The notes: generated by a model not told the origin, from the letters alone. A stretch of DNA of 64,000 nt from AP-15 sp035538335 (GCA_035538335.1 DATLKN010000036.1:1-64000); one strand, 5' to 3'. Shown: positions 8,517 through 17,016, numbered from the stretch's first letter. Numbers and translations are program-made.

Positions 8517-8738
8517 TTGGACGGCAAGCTGACCTTGGTCCTCGACCCGGCGCCCGCCGGTCTTCGGGCGAGCCTCATCGAAGAATGGGAGGAATTCGGC
8601 CGCATCGCCCGGATGGAGCCGATGGTGCGCCTCTTTGACGCCGAAGAGGAGGCGCTCGCCTGGGGCCGTGCGCTCGCCAAGCGGCGCGGGCTCACCCGCC
8701 TTTATCTGACGGATAACCGCAAGCCGACGCGCGGGTGA
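8517..8738 (+). CDS. Small hypothetical protein with TTG start
   Basis: A 73-residue acidic/basic mixed protein beginning MDGKLTLVLD and containing a likely helical LIEEWEEFGRIA and a C-terminal RLYLTDNRK strand. No ATG or GTG fits, but a TTG at 8517 has an excellent ribosome site (AGGAGAG) seven bases upstream, and the ORF uses GC-rich third positions like its neighbours. It is transcribed divergently from the SDR gene and converges with the toxin gene. No family recognised. Confidence 0.55.
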   Translation: MDGKLTLVLDPAPAGLRASLIEEWEEFGRIARMEPMVRLFDAEEEALAWGRALAKRRGLTRLYLTDNRKPTRG

Positions 8739-8746
8739 GGGGGCGG

Positions 8747-9154
8747 TCAGCTCGTCCCAAGGAAGGGGTTCAGGATGCGCAGCCGGCCGTCGATCACCAT
8801 TCCCGCCTGCATGTCCTCCGACCACAGCGTGTCGCAATCGGTCTCCAGCGCCGCCGCAACAATCATGGCGTCCCAGATCGAGAAATTATGGCGCTCGGCT
8901 AGTGCCAGCGCGGTTTCATGGGTATCGATCGTTACCGGATGAACCGGCAGCAAGGCGCGCAGCATCGCCAGAAATGCCCGCGTCTCCGACCATGACATCC
9001 GCATCTTGCGACGGGCGACATTGACGGTCTCGTTCAGCACCTGGACGCTGATCTCGCCGCCTTCGCCGATAAGCTTTTCGGCCCGATCCGCCTTTCTCGG
9101 ATCGCCCGATGCGATATAGAGGAGGACGTTCGTGTCGAAGAAGCTACCGGGCAT
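8747..9154 (-). CDS. PIN-domain toxin (VapC-like)
   Basis: A 135-residue PIN-domain protein, the toxin half of a type II toxin-antitoxin pair. The four acidic metal-binding positions of the PIN RNase fold are visible: Asp7 (FFDTNVLLY), Glu42 (VLNETVNV), Asp95 (SIWDAMIV) and Asp114 (WSEDMQ). The ATG chosen (MPGSFFDTN) overlaps the antitoxin 3' end by 11 bp, the usual coupling in these operons, whereas the longer frame adds an 18-residue tail translated from antitoxin sequence. Expected to cleave tRNA or other RNA when freed from its antitoxin; the target is unknown. Confidence 0.85.
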   Translation of the reverse strand: MPGSFFDTNVLLYIASGDPRKADRAEKLIGEGGEISVQVLNETVNVARRKMRMSWSETRAFLAMLRALLPVHPVTIDTHETALALAERHNFSIWDAMIVAAALETDCDTLWSEDMQAGMVIDGRLRILNPFLGTS

Positions 9155-9374
9155 TGGCCTCGTCACGATCGAACTTGAAGTCGACCGGCAGACGCCCGCG
9201 GAAGGCACGCAGGCGTTTCAGCAATTCCTCGCGCTCGGGCTTGCGGGCGACGGCGAGTTCGCGAATATCGGCGACGCGAATCTCGATGTCCTCGCCCTCC
9301 TTGAGCGCCAGCGCCTCGACCACCGCAGCCGGAAGGCGGACGGCCAGGCTGTTGCCCCATTTTGCGACCTTCAT
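9144..9374 (-). CDS. AbrB/MazE-type antitoxin
   Basis: A 76-residue antitoxin with an N-terminal swapped-hairpin AbrB fold (MKVAKWGNSLAVRLP followed by EGEDIEIRV), then a charged C-terminal tail that normally wraps the toxin. It is the first gene of a two-gene operon with the PIN toxin. A perfect 7-bp inverted repeat lies 13-38 bp upstream, overlapping a TATAGAG-like box, and fits autorepression by the antitoxin or complex. Family is clear; regulation is inferred from position. Confidence 0.85.
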   Translation of the reverse strand: MKVAKWGNSLAVRLPAAVVEALALKEGEDIEIRVADIRELAVARKPEREELLKRLRAFRGRLPVDFKFDRDEANAR

Positions 9375-9386
9375 AGCAGCCTCAAA

Positions 9387-9412
9387 GATATACGTTCTCT
9401 ATAAGGTATATC
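9387..9412. promoter_or_regulatory. Operator candidate of the PIN/AbrB operon
   Basis: Perfect inverted repeat GATATAC (9387-9393) and GTATATC (9406-9412) separated by 12 bp, in an AT-rich pocket directly before the antitoxin gene. On the minus strand the spacer includes TATAGAG, a plausible -10 box, so bound antitoxin would cover the promoter. Confidence 0.55.
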
Positions 9413-9414
9413 CA

Positions 9415-11064
9415 TCACGAAGCATGATCAAGGTAGCCGTAGACCTCGCTCGCCGTCGCGGCGTCGATCGCGCCGTCGGCGAGGTCGCGGGCGACCGCCT
9501 CGGGGTCGCGCTCCCGCGGCGCGCCATAGCCGCCGGCGCCCGGCGTAACGATCTCGACGGCATCGCCGGCACGCAGCATTCCGTCGCCTTTTTCAAAACG
9601 TTCGACGCCGTTGCTGAAGTGGAATCTCGCTTTGCCGCCGGGCTCGCCGCCGGCCAGCCCCCAGGGCGCCGAATAGAGGCGCGAGCCGTCGAGCCGCAGC
9701 CGGCACGGCGCCTCGGCGCGATAGACGCGGCGCAGCCCCATGCCGCCGCGCTGCCGCCCGGCGCCGCCCGAGCCCTCGACCAGCTCGTAGCGCAGCAAGG
9801 TCAGCGGGTACTCCACCTCGAGCGCCTCGACCGGCAGGTTGGAGGTGTTGGTCAGGTGGACGTGCACGCCGTCGAGCCCGTCCTTGCTCGCGCGCGCTCC
9901 CGAGCCGCCGCCGATCGTTTCGAGATAGACCCAGAGCCGGCCGTCCGCGGGGCGCTCACCGATGAAACTCGCGGTCGTGCAGGCGCCGTTGCCGGCGGCG
10001 GTGACGCGCTCGGGCACGGCCTGCGCCAATGCCCCGAAGATCAAATCGGCGACGCGCTGGCAGGTGCTGGTGCGGCCGTTGACGGCGGCCGGATGCCGGC
10101 AGTTGAGGACGGTTCCCAAGGGCGCCGTCACGGTCAAGGGCCGCGCCAGGCCGGAATTGGGCGGGATCGTCGGGTCGACGACCGATTTGACCGCGTAATA
10201 GACGGTCGAGAGCAGCGCCGTGTAGATCATGTTGAGGCCGGCGCGCACTTGCGGCGGGCTGTCGAAATGCAGCCGCATCTCGTCGCCCGCGACGATGATC
10301 TCGACCGAGAATTCGAGCCCGCGGCCGAGCTCCGGGTTGTCGAACCAGTCGATGAAACAATAGGTGCCGTCGGGGAGCGCCTTGATGCCCGCGCGCATCC
10401 GCCGCTCGGCGTAGTCCTGCAGGGCGGAGCCGACCTCGAGCACGACCCCCTTGCCGTATTTGCCGCACAGCGCCGCCAGCCGCTCGCGCCCCAGCCGGTT
10501 CGCCGCCATCTGCGCGCGCAGATCCGACAGGCGCTCGCGCGGCACCTGGCAGTTGAGCAGGATCAATTCCTCGACGTCGCGCTGCAACTCGCCTTCGCGA
10601 TAGAGCCGGATCGGCGGGATGCGCAGCCCCTCCTGATAGATGTGGGCGTGGCCGCGATCGGCGAAATCGGCGTGGTGCGCGGTGTTGACCGCCCAGGCGA
10701 CGATCGAGCCTTCGACGAAGACCGGCTCTGCCAGCACGATGTCGGGCAGATGCGTGCCGCCGCCCTCGTAGGCGTCGTTGCCGATGAAGACGTCGCCCGG
10801 CCGGATCGAAGCCGGGTCGTTGCGCTTCAGGATGTGCGGCAGGATGCCGATGAAGCTGCCCAGATGCATCGGGATGTGCTCGGCCTGGCACAGCATCGCC
10901 CCGTCGCGGTCGAAGAGCGCCGTCGAGCAGTCGCGCCGCTCCTTGATGTTGGTCGAGAAGCTGGCGCGGATCAGCGCCTCGCCCATCTCCTCGACGATCG
11001 AGGAAAGCGCGCTGCCGATGACCTCGACCGTGACCGGGTCGATGGCGTTGCGGCGGGGGCTCAT
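9415..11064 (-). CDS. hyuB: Hydantoinase B/oxoprolinase subunit
   Basis: A 549-residue HyuB-family protein. Characteristic stretches include VTVEVIGSALSSIVEEMGEAL near the start, the CQAEHIPMHLGSF segment, GDVFIGNDAYEGGGTHLPDI, and the C-terminal GGGGYG-like end (VTPGAGGYGAPRERD). With subunit A it forms an ATP-dependent amidohydrolase that opens hydantoins, 5-oxoproline or related lactams, or a carboxylase relative. The ATG overlaps the hyuA stop codon in an ATGA, so the two are translationally coupled. It is the last gene of a minus-strand cluster and ends 2 bp from the toxin operator. Substrate cannot be read from sequence. Confidence 0.9.
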   Translation of the reverse strand: MSPRRNAIDPVTVEVIGSALSSIVEEMGEALIRASFSTNIKERRDCSTALFDRDGAMLCQAEHIPMHLGSFIGILPHILKRNDPASIRPGDVFIGNDAYEGGGTHLPDIVLAEPVFVEGSIVAWAVNTAHHADFADRGHAHIYQEGLRIPPIRLYREGELQRDVEELILLNCQVPRERLSDLRAQMAANRLGRERLAALCGKYGKGVVLEVGSALQDYAERRMRAGIKALPDGTYCFIDWFDNPELGRGLEFSVEIIVAGDEMRLHFDSPPQVRAGLNMIYTALLSTVYYAVKSVVDPTIPPNSGLARPLTVTAPLGTVLNCRHPAAVNGRTSTCQRVADLIFGALAQAVPERVTAAGNGACTTASFIGERPADGRLWVYLETIGGGSGARASKDGLDGVHVHLTNTSNLPVEALEVEYPLTLLRYELVEGSGGAGRQRGGMGLRRVYRAEAPCRLRLDGSRLYSAPWGLAGGEPGGKARFHFSNGVERFEKGDGMLRAGDAVEIVTPGAGGYGAPRERDPEAVARDLADGAIDAATASEVYGYLDHAS

Positions 11065-13112
11065 CCTTCCTCCAGGACGAGGTTCAGATAGGGATCGACT
11101 TGGGCTCTCATGCCGGGGAGGACGAGCGTCGTCGCGTCCATCTGCTCGACGATCGCCGGCCCCGCGATTTCGTTGCCGTGGGCGAGCCGCTCGCGGGCAT
11201 AGATCGGCGTCGCGGCAAAGCCGCCGGCTTCCGGCAGCCACACTTGGCGGGGGCCGATCAGCGCGGGGCCGGGATCGGCCGCCTCTCGCGGGTGTGAGGC
11301 AAACGCCGCCTTGCGGACCCGGCCCGTCGCTTCGATCCGGCAAGTCACCAGCTCGACCGGCTCCTCTTCGGCGAGAAAGCCGTAGCGCCGCCGGTGCGCT
11401 TCGGCGAAGCCCTCCGCCAGCGCGGCGACCGTCCCGGCGCCGATCGGCCCATCGGGAAGCGGCACCGGCAGCTCGTAATTCTGTCCCGCGTAGCGCATGT
11501 CGACGCTGCGGGCGGTCCGGCGCGCCGCGGGCATGATCCGCTCCTCCCCGAACCAGGCCTCGGCCTCGGCGTCGAGCCCGGCACAGACCTCGCGCAAGGG
11601 GCCGAGCGCGCTCTCGTCGAGCGGCAGCCGGCGCGTCGCGGCGAAATCGGCGCGCAGGTCGGTCAACAAGAGGCCCATCGCGCACAGGATGCCGGGGTTC
11701 GGCGGCACGATGACGCGAGGGGTCTCGAGTTCGCGCGCCAGCCGCGCGGCGTGCAACGGTCCGGCGCCGCCGAAGGCGAGCAGCGCGTAATCGCGCGGGT
11801 CGTGGCCGCGCTCGACGCTGATGACGCGGATCGCGCGCGCCATGTTGGCGGTGACGACGGCGACGATGCCTTGCGCCGTCGCCATCCGCTCCATGCCGAG
11901 CGCCGCGGCGAGCCGGTCGATCGCGGCGGTCGCGAGGTCCCGCCGCACCTTCATCCGCCCGCCCAAGAGATGCGTCGGGTTCAGCGTCTGCAGCACGATG
12001 TTGGCGTCGGTCACGGTCGGCTCGGTATTGCCGCGGCCGTAGCCGGCGGGGCCCGGATCGGCGCCGGCGCTGCCGGGGCCGACCTTTAAGAGCCCGCCCG
12101 CATCGACAAAGGCGATCGAGCCGCCGCCGGCGCCGACGGTGTGAATGTCGAGCATCGGCGCCTTCAGCGGATAGCCGTGCACCTGCGTCTCGCCGGCGAG
12201 CGGCGAGGCGCCCTCGCGCAATAGCGCGACGTCGGTCGAGGTGCCGCCCATGTCGAAGGTAATGAGGTCCGGGGCGCCGGCGAGCCGGCCGATCGCCTCC
12301 GCCCCGACGACGCCGGTTGCCGGGCCCGAAAGGATCGTGCGCACTGGCAGGCGTGCGGCCGCCGCGCAGCCGATGACCCCGCCGTTCGATTGCGTGATGT
12401 GCGGCGCGACCGGCACGCCGAGGCCCGCAAGCCGGCTTTCGATGCCGGCGAGATAGCGCTGCATGACGGGCCCGAGATAGGCGTTGACGACGGTCGTCGA
12501 GAGCCGCTCAAACTCTCGGAATTCGGGCGCGACCTCGTGTGAAGCGGAGACGAAGGCCTGCGGAAATTCCTCCGCGACGATGCGCTTCGCGGCCTCCTCG
12601 TGCCGGCTCGAGACGAAGCTGTAGAGAAACGCGATCGCGACCGCCGCCACCCCCGCCTCGCGCAGCGTGCGCGCCGCCTCGCGCACGGCTTCTTCGTCGA
12701 GCGGGGTCTCGACACTGCCGTCGTGGCGCAATCGCTCCGGCACCTCGCGGCGGCGGGCGCGCGGCACCAATACCGGCGGCTTGTCCGCTTGCGGGTCGTA
12801 GAGGTCGGGTCGCTTCTGCCGGCCGATCTCCAGAAGGTCACGAAAGCCCTCGGTGGTGACGAGCCCGGTCGGCGCTCCGTTGCCCTGGATCAGCGCGTTT
12901 GTCGCGACCGTCGTGCCGTGCCCGAAATAGGCGATCTCGACCGCCCGCGCACCGACCCGGCCGAGGCCTTCGACGACCCCGGCGGCGACGGCCTGCGAGG
13001 GATCGGCTGGCGTCGAGGACAGTTTCCACACCTCGATGCGGCCCGTTTCCTCCTCGAACAGGCACAAATCGGTGAAGGTGCCGCCCGAATCGATGCCGAC
13101 CCGCCAGGGCAT
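11061..13112 (-). CDS. hyuA: Hydantoinase A/oxoprolinase subunit
   Basis: A 683-residue ATP-binding subunit of the ASKHA type. The phosphate-1 loop GIDSGGTFTDLCL (6-18) and a second loop DMGGTSTDVALL are both intact, as is HGTTVATNALIQ. It should phosphorylate the ring carbonyl so that subunit B can open it, with the pair acting as one cytosolic complex. An AGAGAG ribosome site precedes the ATG. hyuB overlaps its end by 4 bp. Upstream lies a 150-bp gap holding a REP doublet, then an LLM oxidoreductase on the same strand. The family also includes acetone and acetophenone carboxylase subunits. Confidence 0.9.
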   Translation of the reverse strand: MPWRVGIDSGGTFTDLCLFEEETGRIEVWKLSSTPADPSQAVAAGVVEGLGRVGARAVEIAYFGHGTTVATNALIQGNGAPTGLVTTEGFRDLLEIGRQKRPDLYDPQADKPPVLVPRARRREVPERLRHDGSVETPLDEEAVREAARTLREAGVAAVAIAFLYSFVSSRHEEAAKRIVAEEFPQAFVSASHEVAPEFREFERLSTTVVNAYLGPVMQRYLAGIESRLAGLGVPVAPHITQSNGGVIGCAAAARLPVRTILSGPATGVVGAEAIGRLAGAPDLITFDMGGTSTDVALLREGASPLAGETQVHGYPLKAPMLDIHTVGAGGGSIAFVDAGGLLKVGPGSAGADPGPAGYGRGNTEPTVTDANIVLQTLNPTHLLGGRMKVRRDLATAAIDRLAAALGMERMATAQGIVAVVTANMARAIRVISVERGHDPRDYALLAFGGAGPLHAARLARELETPRVIVPPNPGILCAMGLLLTDLRADFAATRRLPLDESALGPLREVCAGLDAEAEAWFGEERIMPAARRTARSVDMRYAGQNYELPVPLPDGPIGAGTVAALAEGFAEAHRRRYGFLAEEEPVELVTCRIEATGRVRKAAFASHPREAADPGPALIGPRQVWLPEAGGFAATPIYARERLAHGNEIAGPAIVEQMDATTLVLPGMRAQVDPYLNLVLEEG

Positions 13113-13141
13113 TAGGTTCGACTCTCTCTAGTTGCGGTGCG

Positions 13142-13250
13142 TGCTTCGAGAGGCACGCTTCGCGTACCCCTCAGCATGACGGACTGTCGCCCCGGCATTA
13201 AGAAAATTCGTCATCCTGAGCCGGCGCGTCAGCGCCGAGTCGAAGGACGC
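13142..13250. repeat. REPIN-like doublet, family A
   Basis: Two inverted REP units: reverse copy 13142-13179 (TGCTTCGAG to CTCAGCATGA) and forward copy 13211-13250 (TCATCCTGAG to CGAAGGACGC), each with its own internal hairpin. The 31-bp spacer contains GGCATTAAGAAAA (13194-13206). The doublet at 16881-16990 has the same length, orientation and spacer word, which marks these as copies of one mobile unit. Confidence 0.85.
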
Positions 13251-13263
13251 ACGACCACCACTC

Positions 13264-14313
13264 CTAATGAAACCGCGGCATGACCTCGTGACAGACGAGG
13301 CGGATCGCGTTGATGACGCCGGCATGCGGGATGCGGCCGCCGCAATTGAGTTCCAGCAATACGCCGTCGAGGCCCAGCTCCTCCTCGACCTCGCGCAGCC
13401 GCGCGGTGAAGCTCGCCGGCGAGCCAACGAGGATCTGGTTGCGGAGCGCCTCCTCATAGGTCAGCTTTTCGAGCCGCTCGGCGCGGCGGATGCGGTCGGC
13501 GGCGGTCGGGCCGCCGGCGCGCGCCGCGGAATCCTTGGCGAGCGCCGCTTGGTACCGGAAGAAGCCCATGATGCTGTCGCGCGCCTCGGTCTTGGCGCGG
13601 CTGTCGCTGTCGGCGACAAACGCCGGGACGCGCAGATAGACTTCGCCGCGGCCCTTGTGTCCGGCCTCGCGATAGGCCTCGCGATAAGCGCGGATCGACG
13701 GCACCAGATCGGAAAAGCTGCCGTGCCGAACCGCGACGAAGACCGGCAGGCCGCGCTTGCCGATGCGCGGAAAGGTGTCGGCGCTGGTGCCGGCGATGCG
13801 GATCGGCGGGTAGGGCTGCTGATAGGGTTTCGGCGCCGCCGTCACGTTCTTGAAGCGGTAATATTTGCCCTCGTAGGAGAACGATGGCCGCGTCCACGCC
13901 CGCTCGAGGATCTCGAGCGTCTCGGCAAAGCGCTCGCGGCTCTCCTCATAGGGGACGCCGTAATCCTCGTAGGTGCGCAGGACGCCGCTGCGCCCGACGC
14001 CGAAGATGAGCCGCCCGCGCGACAGCTGGTCGACGGTCGCGGCTTCCTCGGCGAGCCGCAGCGGATGGCAAAGCGGCAGAACCTGCACGGCGATGCCGAT
14101 CTTGATGCGCTTCGTCTTCACCGCGACGGCGCTCGCGATCAAGAGCGGCGCCGACAATACCGAACGGTCCGGCGCGCCGTGCAATTCGGCGAGCCACATC
14201 GCGTCCAACCCCCAGCGGTCAGCCGCCTCGACCTGGGCCAGCGCCTCGGCGAAGGCCTCGGCCTCGCGCTTTTCCGGCACGGGCGGAAATTCGTGAAACA
14301 TGCCGAATTCCAT
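13264..14313 (-). CDS. LLM class flavin-dependent oxidoreductase
   Basis: A 349-residue luciferase-like TIM-barrel monooxygenase (bacterial luciferase family). Typical stretches are the N-terminal MEFGMFHEFPPV, WLAELHG, the RIKIGIAVQVLPLCHPLRLAEE strand-helix unit, and SRGRLIFGVGRSG. Members use reduced FMN or F420 to oxidise small organics; the substrate is unknown. The ATG at 14313 has AAAGAGA upstream; an in-frame ATG six codons earlier abuts a repeat and lacks a ribosome site. It lies between a second repeat element and the REP doublet before hyuA. A distant relative is at 35150-36289. Confidence 0.85.
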   Translation of the reverse strand: MEFGMFHEFPPVPEKREAEAFAEALAQVEAADRWGLDAMWLAELHGAPDRSVLSAPLLIASAVAVKTKRIKIGIAVQVLPLCHPLRLAEEAATVDQLSRGRLIFGVGRSGVLRTYEDYGVPYEESRERFAETLEILERAWTRPSFSYEGKYYRFKNVTAAPKPYQQPYPPIRIAGTSADTFPRIGKRGLPVFVAVRHGSFSDLVPSIRAYREAYREAGHKGRGEVYLRVPAFVADSDSRAKTEARDSIMGFFRYQAALAKDSAARAGGPTAADRIRRAERLEKLTYEEALRNQILVGSPASFTARLREVEEELGLDGVLLELNCGGRIPHAGVINAIRLVCHEVMPRFH

Positions 14314-14332
14314 GGCGGCGATCTCTTTCATT

Positions 14333-14417
14333 GTCATTGCGAGCGCAGCGAAGCAATCTCGCGCCGCTGGTGCCCGTCGGCCCGAGATTGCTTCGTCGCT
14401 GCGCTCCTCGCAATGAC
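14333..14417. repeat. Inverted repeat element, family B (CATTGCGAG type)
   Basis: Left arm 14333-14361 (GTCATTGCGAGCGCAGCGAA onward) and right arm 14383-14417 are near-perfect inverted copies about 29-35 nt long with a 21-nt centre. The whole would fold into a very strong stem. It separates the LLM and aldo/keto reductase genes. Related units occur at 18703-18774 and 31648-31677. Confidence 0.85.
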
Positions 14418-14425
14418 GAGCTTCG

Positions 14426-15409
14426 TCAAATCCCCAAGGTCGGCCGGAAAATCGCCGGGTAGCGCTCGCCGGCGGCGGCGCCCGGCTCGAAGATGTCGGC
14501 AAGCGCCGATTGCGTCTCGGCCGAAAAGCCGATCTCGGCCGCCGCGGCGTTCTCCTCCAAACGGCGGCGATGGCTGGTGCCGGGGATCGGCACGATGAAA
14601 TCGCCGCGCGAGAGGACCCAGGCGAGCGCCAGCTGCGCAGGCGTGCAGTGCTCGCGCTCGGCGAGCCGGCGCAAGGCATCGACGAGCGCCAGATTGTGCG
14701 GCAGGTTGTCGCCCGAAAAACGCGGCATGTTGCGCCGCGCATCGCCTTCGCCGAGATCCTGCGCGCCCGTGATCCCGCCCGTCAGAAAGCCGCGCCCCAA
14801 GGGGCTGTAAGCGACGAAGCCGATGCCCTTTTCGCGGCACAGCGGCAGGATCTCGGCCTCGACATCGCGCGTCCACAGCGAATATTCGATCTGCACCGCC
14901 GCGATCGGATGAACGGCATGCGCGCGCCGGATCGTACTGGCGGAAGCCTCGGAAATCCCGAGATGGCGCACCTTGCCCGCGCGTTTGAGTTCGGCCATTG
15001 CACCGACCGTCTCCTCGATCGGCACGGCGGGATCGACGCGGTGGATATAATAGAGGTCGATGCAATCGGTCTCGAGCCGCTTCAGCGACGCCTCGCATGC
15101 CGCCTTCACATATTCCGGGCGGCCGTCGGCATAGGGCGTGCCGTCCGGGCGGCGCAGATTGCCGAATTTGCTGGCGATGACGTATTCGCCGCGCCGCCCC
15201 TTGACGGCGCGCGCGATCAGCTCCTCGTTGTGGCCCCGGCCGTAGGCGTCGGAGCTGTCGAGCAGATCGACGCCCAATTCGGGGGCGCGGCGGATCGTCT
15301 CGATGGCGGCGGCGGGATCGGGGTGCCCATAGAACGGCGTCATCGTCGCGCAGCCGAGCCCGACCGCGCCCACCTCCAACTCTCCCAGCTTGCGACGCTG
15401 CATCCGCAT
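14426..15409 (-). CDS. Aldo/keto reductase
   Basis: A 327-residue NADPH-type TIM-barrel reductase. The catalytic tetrad is complete: Asp51 and Tyr56 (LLDSSDAYG), Lys81 (VIASKFG) and His123 (YYIHRVD). The C-terminal cofactor segment PIPGTSHRRRLEENAAA is the usual phosphate-binding loop. It resembles the plant/bacterial AKR13-like group acting on a range of aldehydes and ketones. The gene follows the FAD-linked oxidase with a 7-bp gap and is probably co-transcribed with it; the strong family B repeat follows its stop codon and may attenuate read-through to the LLM gene. Confidence 0.9.
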   Translation of the reverse strand: MRMQRRKLGELEVGAVGLGCATMTPFYGHPDPAAAIETIRRAPELGVDLLDSSDAYGRGHNEELIARAVKGRRGEYVIASKFGNLRRPDGTPYADGRPEYVKAACEASLKRLETDCIDLYYIHRVDPAVPIEETVGAMAELKRAGKVRHLGISEASASTIRRAHAVHPIAAVQIEYSLWTRDVEAEILPLCREKGIGFVAYSPLGRGFLTGGITGAQDLGEGDARRNMPRFSGDNLPHNLALVDALRRLAEREHCTPAQLALAWVLSRGDFIVPIPGTSHRRRLEENAAAAEIGFSAETQSALADIFEPGAAAGERYPAIFRPTLGI

Positions 15410-15416
15410 CGCCGTC

Positions 15417-16832
15417 TCACACTATGACGATCTTGCCCGGGTTCATGATGCCCAGAGGATCGAGTGCTCGCTTCAGCTTTCGCATCAGCTCGATCTCGAT
15501 CGGCGATTTGTAGTGCTCGATCTCCTCGACCTTCAGCCGCCCGACCCCGTGCTCGGCGCTGATCGAGCCGTGCAGCTCGCGCACGATCGAATGCACCAGG
15601 TCGTTGAACTCTTGCCAGCGCGCGAGATAGGCCGCCGTGTCGTAGCCCTCGGGCTGGGTCAGGTTGAAATGGATATTGCCGTCGCCGATATGACCGAACG
15701 CGATCGGCCGGATGCCGGGCAGCCGCGCCTCGGCCGCCTGCGAGGCGCGCACGACGAATTCCGCGACCTTCGAGACCGGCACGGACACGTCGTGCTTGAT
15801 CGAGCCCGAATAGAGCTGCGCCTCGACGATCCCCTCGCGGATCTTCCACAATTCCCGCGCCTGCGCGCCGCTCGCCGCGACGGTGCCGTCGGCGATCAGG
15901 CCCTCGCCGAGCGCCTCCTCGAGCAGCCGCTCAAGCAGCGTGCGGATGCCGCTGCCGCGCTCACTCGACGATAGTTCGAGAAGGACGTACCAGGGATGCC
16001 GCGCGTCGAGCGGATCGAGGATGCCGGAGAGATGCGCGAGCGCGAGATCGAGCCCCAGGCGCGGGATCAGCTCGAAGGCGGTCAGCTGGTCGGCGGTGGC
16101 GGCGCGGGCGCGCGCGAAGAGCGCCATCGTGTCCTCGATGCGGGAAAGCGCGAGGAACGCCGTCTCGACCTCGCGCGGCTTCGGGAAAAGCTTCAGGGTC
16201 GCCGCCGTGATGATGCCGAGCGTCCCCTCGCCGCCGATGAAGAGCTGCTTCAGATCGTAGCCGGTATTGTCCTTGCGCAAGCCTCTGAGCCCGTTCCAGA
16301 TTTCGCCGTCGGGCAATACGATTTCGAGCCCGAGGGCCAATTCGCGCGCATTGCCGTAGCGCAGAACCGCAATGCCGCCGGCATTGGTCGAAAGGTTGCC
16401 GCCGATCTGGCAGCTGCCCTCGGCGCCGAGCGAGAGTGGAAAGAGCCGGTCGGCTTCGGCTGCCGCCTGCTGCACCTGCGCAAGGATGCAGCCCGCTTCG
16501 ACCGTCATCGTGAAATTCGCCGCGTCGAGCGCGCGGATGCGGTTCATGCGGCCGAGCGTGAGGGTGATGTTGTCGCGGTCCTCGGGCGGCACCTGGCCGC
16601 CGACGAGCCCGGTATTGCCGCCCTGCGGCACGACCGCGAGGCGCGCCTCGGCACAGATCCGCACGACGGCCGCCACCTCCGCGGTCGAAGCCGGGCGCAC
16701 CAGCAGCCGCGTCTTGCCGTGGTACAGCCCGCGCGGCTCGACGAGATGCGGTGCGATCTCTTGCGGGTCGGCGGTCCACCCCTTCGGCCCGACCGCCGCC
16801 TTGATCCGCGCGAGCGCCTCGTCGAGGCTCAT
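15417..16832 (-). CDS. FAD-binding oxidase (GlcD/D-2-hydroxyacid dehydrogenase type)
   Basis: A 471-residue flavoprotein of the FAD_binding_4 / FAD-oxidase C family, which includes GlcD, D-lactate and D-2-hydroxyglutarate dehydrogenases. The PP-loop is VVPQGGNTGLVGG (about 67-79), the second FAD segment is GSCQIGGNLSTNAGGIAVLRYGN-like, and metal-ligand motifs FGHIGDGNIHFN and SAEHGVGR are intact near the end. It should oxidise a D-2-hydroxy acid and pass electrons to a carrier. The ATG at 16832 has GGGAG nine bases away, better placed than a GTG two codons earlier. First gene of the minus cluster leading to hyuAB. Confidence 0.88.
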   Translation of the reverse strand: MSLDEALARIKAAVGPKGWTADPQEIAPHLVEPRGLYHGKTRLLVRPASTAEVAAVVRICAEARLAVVPQGGNTGLVGGQVPPEDRDNITLTLGRMNRIRALDAANFTMTVEAGCILAQVQQAAAEADRLFPLSLGAEGSCQIGGNLSTNAGGIAVLRYGNARELALGLEIVLPDGEIWNGLRGLRKDNTGYDLKQLFIGGEGTLGIITAATLKLFPKPREVETAFLALSRIEDTMALFARARAATADQLTAFELIPRLGLDLALAHLSGILDPLDARHPWYVLLELSSSERGSGIRTLLERLLEEALGEGLIADGTVAASGAQARELWKIREGIVEAQLYSGSIKHDVSVPVSKVAEFVVRASQAAEARLPGIRPIAFGHIGDGNIHFNLTQPEGYDTAAYLARWQEFNDLVHSIVRELHGSISAEHGVGRLKVEEIEHYKSPIEIELMRKLKRALDPLGIMNPGKIVIV

Positions 16833-16880
16833 CTTCACTCACTCCCGCTACGAACATCGCGGCTGCATGACGGCCGCGCG

Positions 16881-16990
16881 TGCTTCGAGACGCGCCCTCC
16901 GGGCGCCCTCAGCATGAGGTACACCTCTGAAGGCATTGAGAAAAGGCCCTCATCCTGAGGTGCCTCGCGGAGCGAGGCCTCGAAGGACGC
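16881..16990. repeat. REPIN-like doublet, family A
   Basis: Reverse copy 16881-16918 (TGCTTCGAG to CTCAGCATGAG) and forward copy 16951-16990 (CATCCTGAGG to CGAAGGACGC), with GGCATTGAGAAAA at 16932-16944 in the spacer. Each arm has its own hairpin (for example GCCTCGCGGAGCGAGGC). Same layout and length as 13142-13250. It fills the gap between the FAD oxidase and Sua5 genes. Confidence 0.85.
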
Positions 16991-17016
16991 ACCGCCATCG
17001 GCAACTGCGCTGACCG

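Noticed and set aside
13142..16990. REP doublets as a CRISPR array.
   Set aside because: Only two units 3.7 kb apart, no regular repeat-spacer series, and no cas genes.
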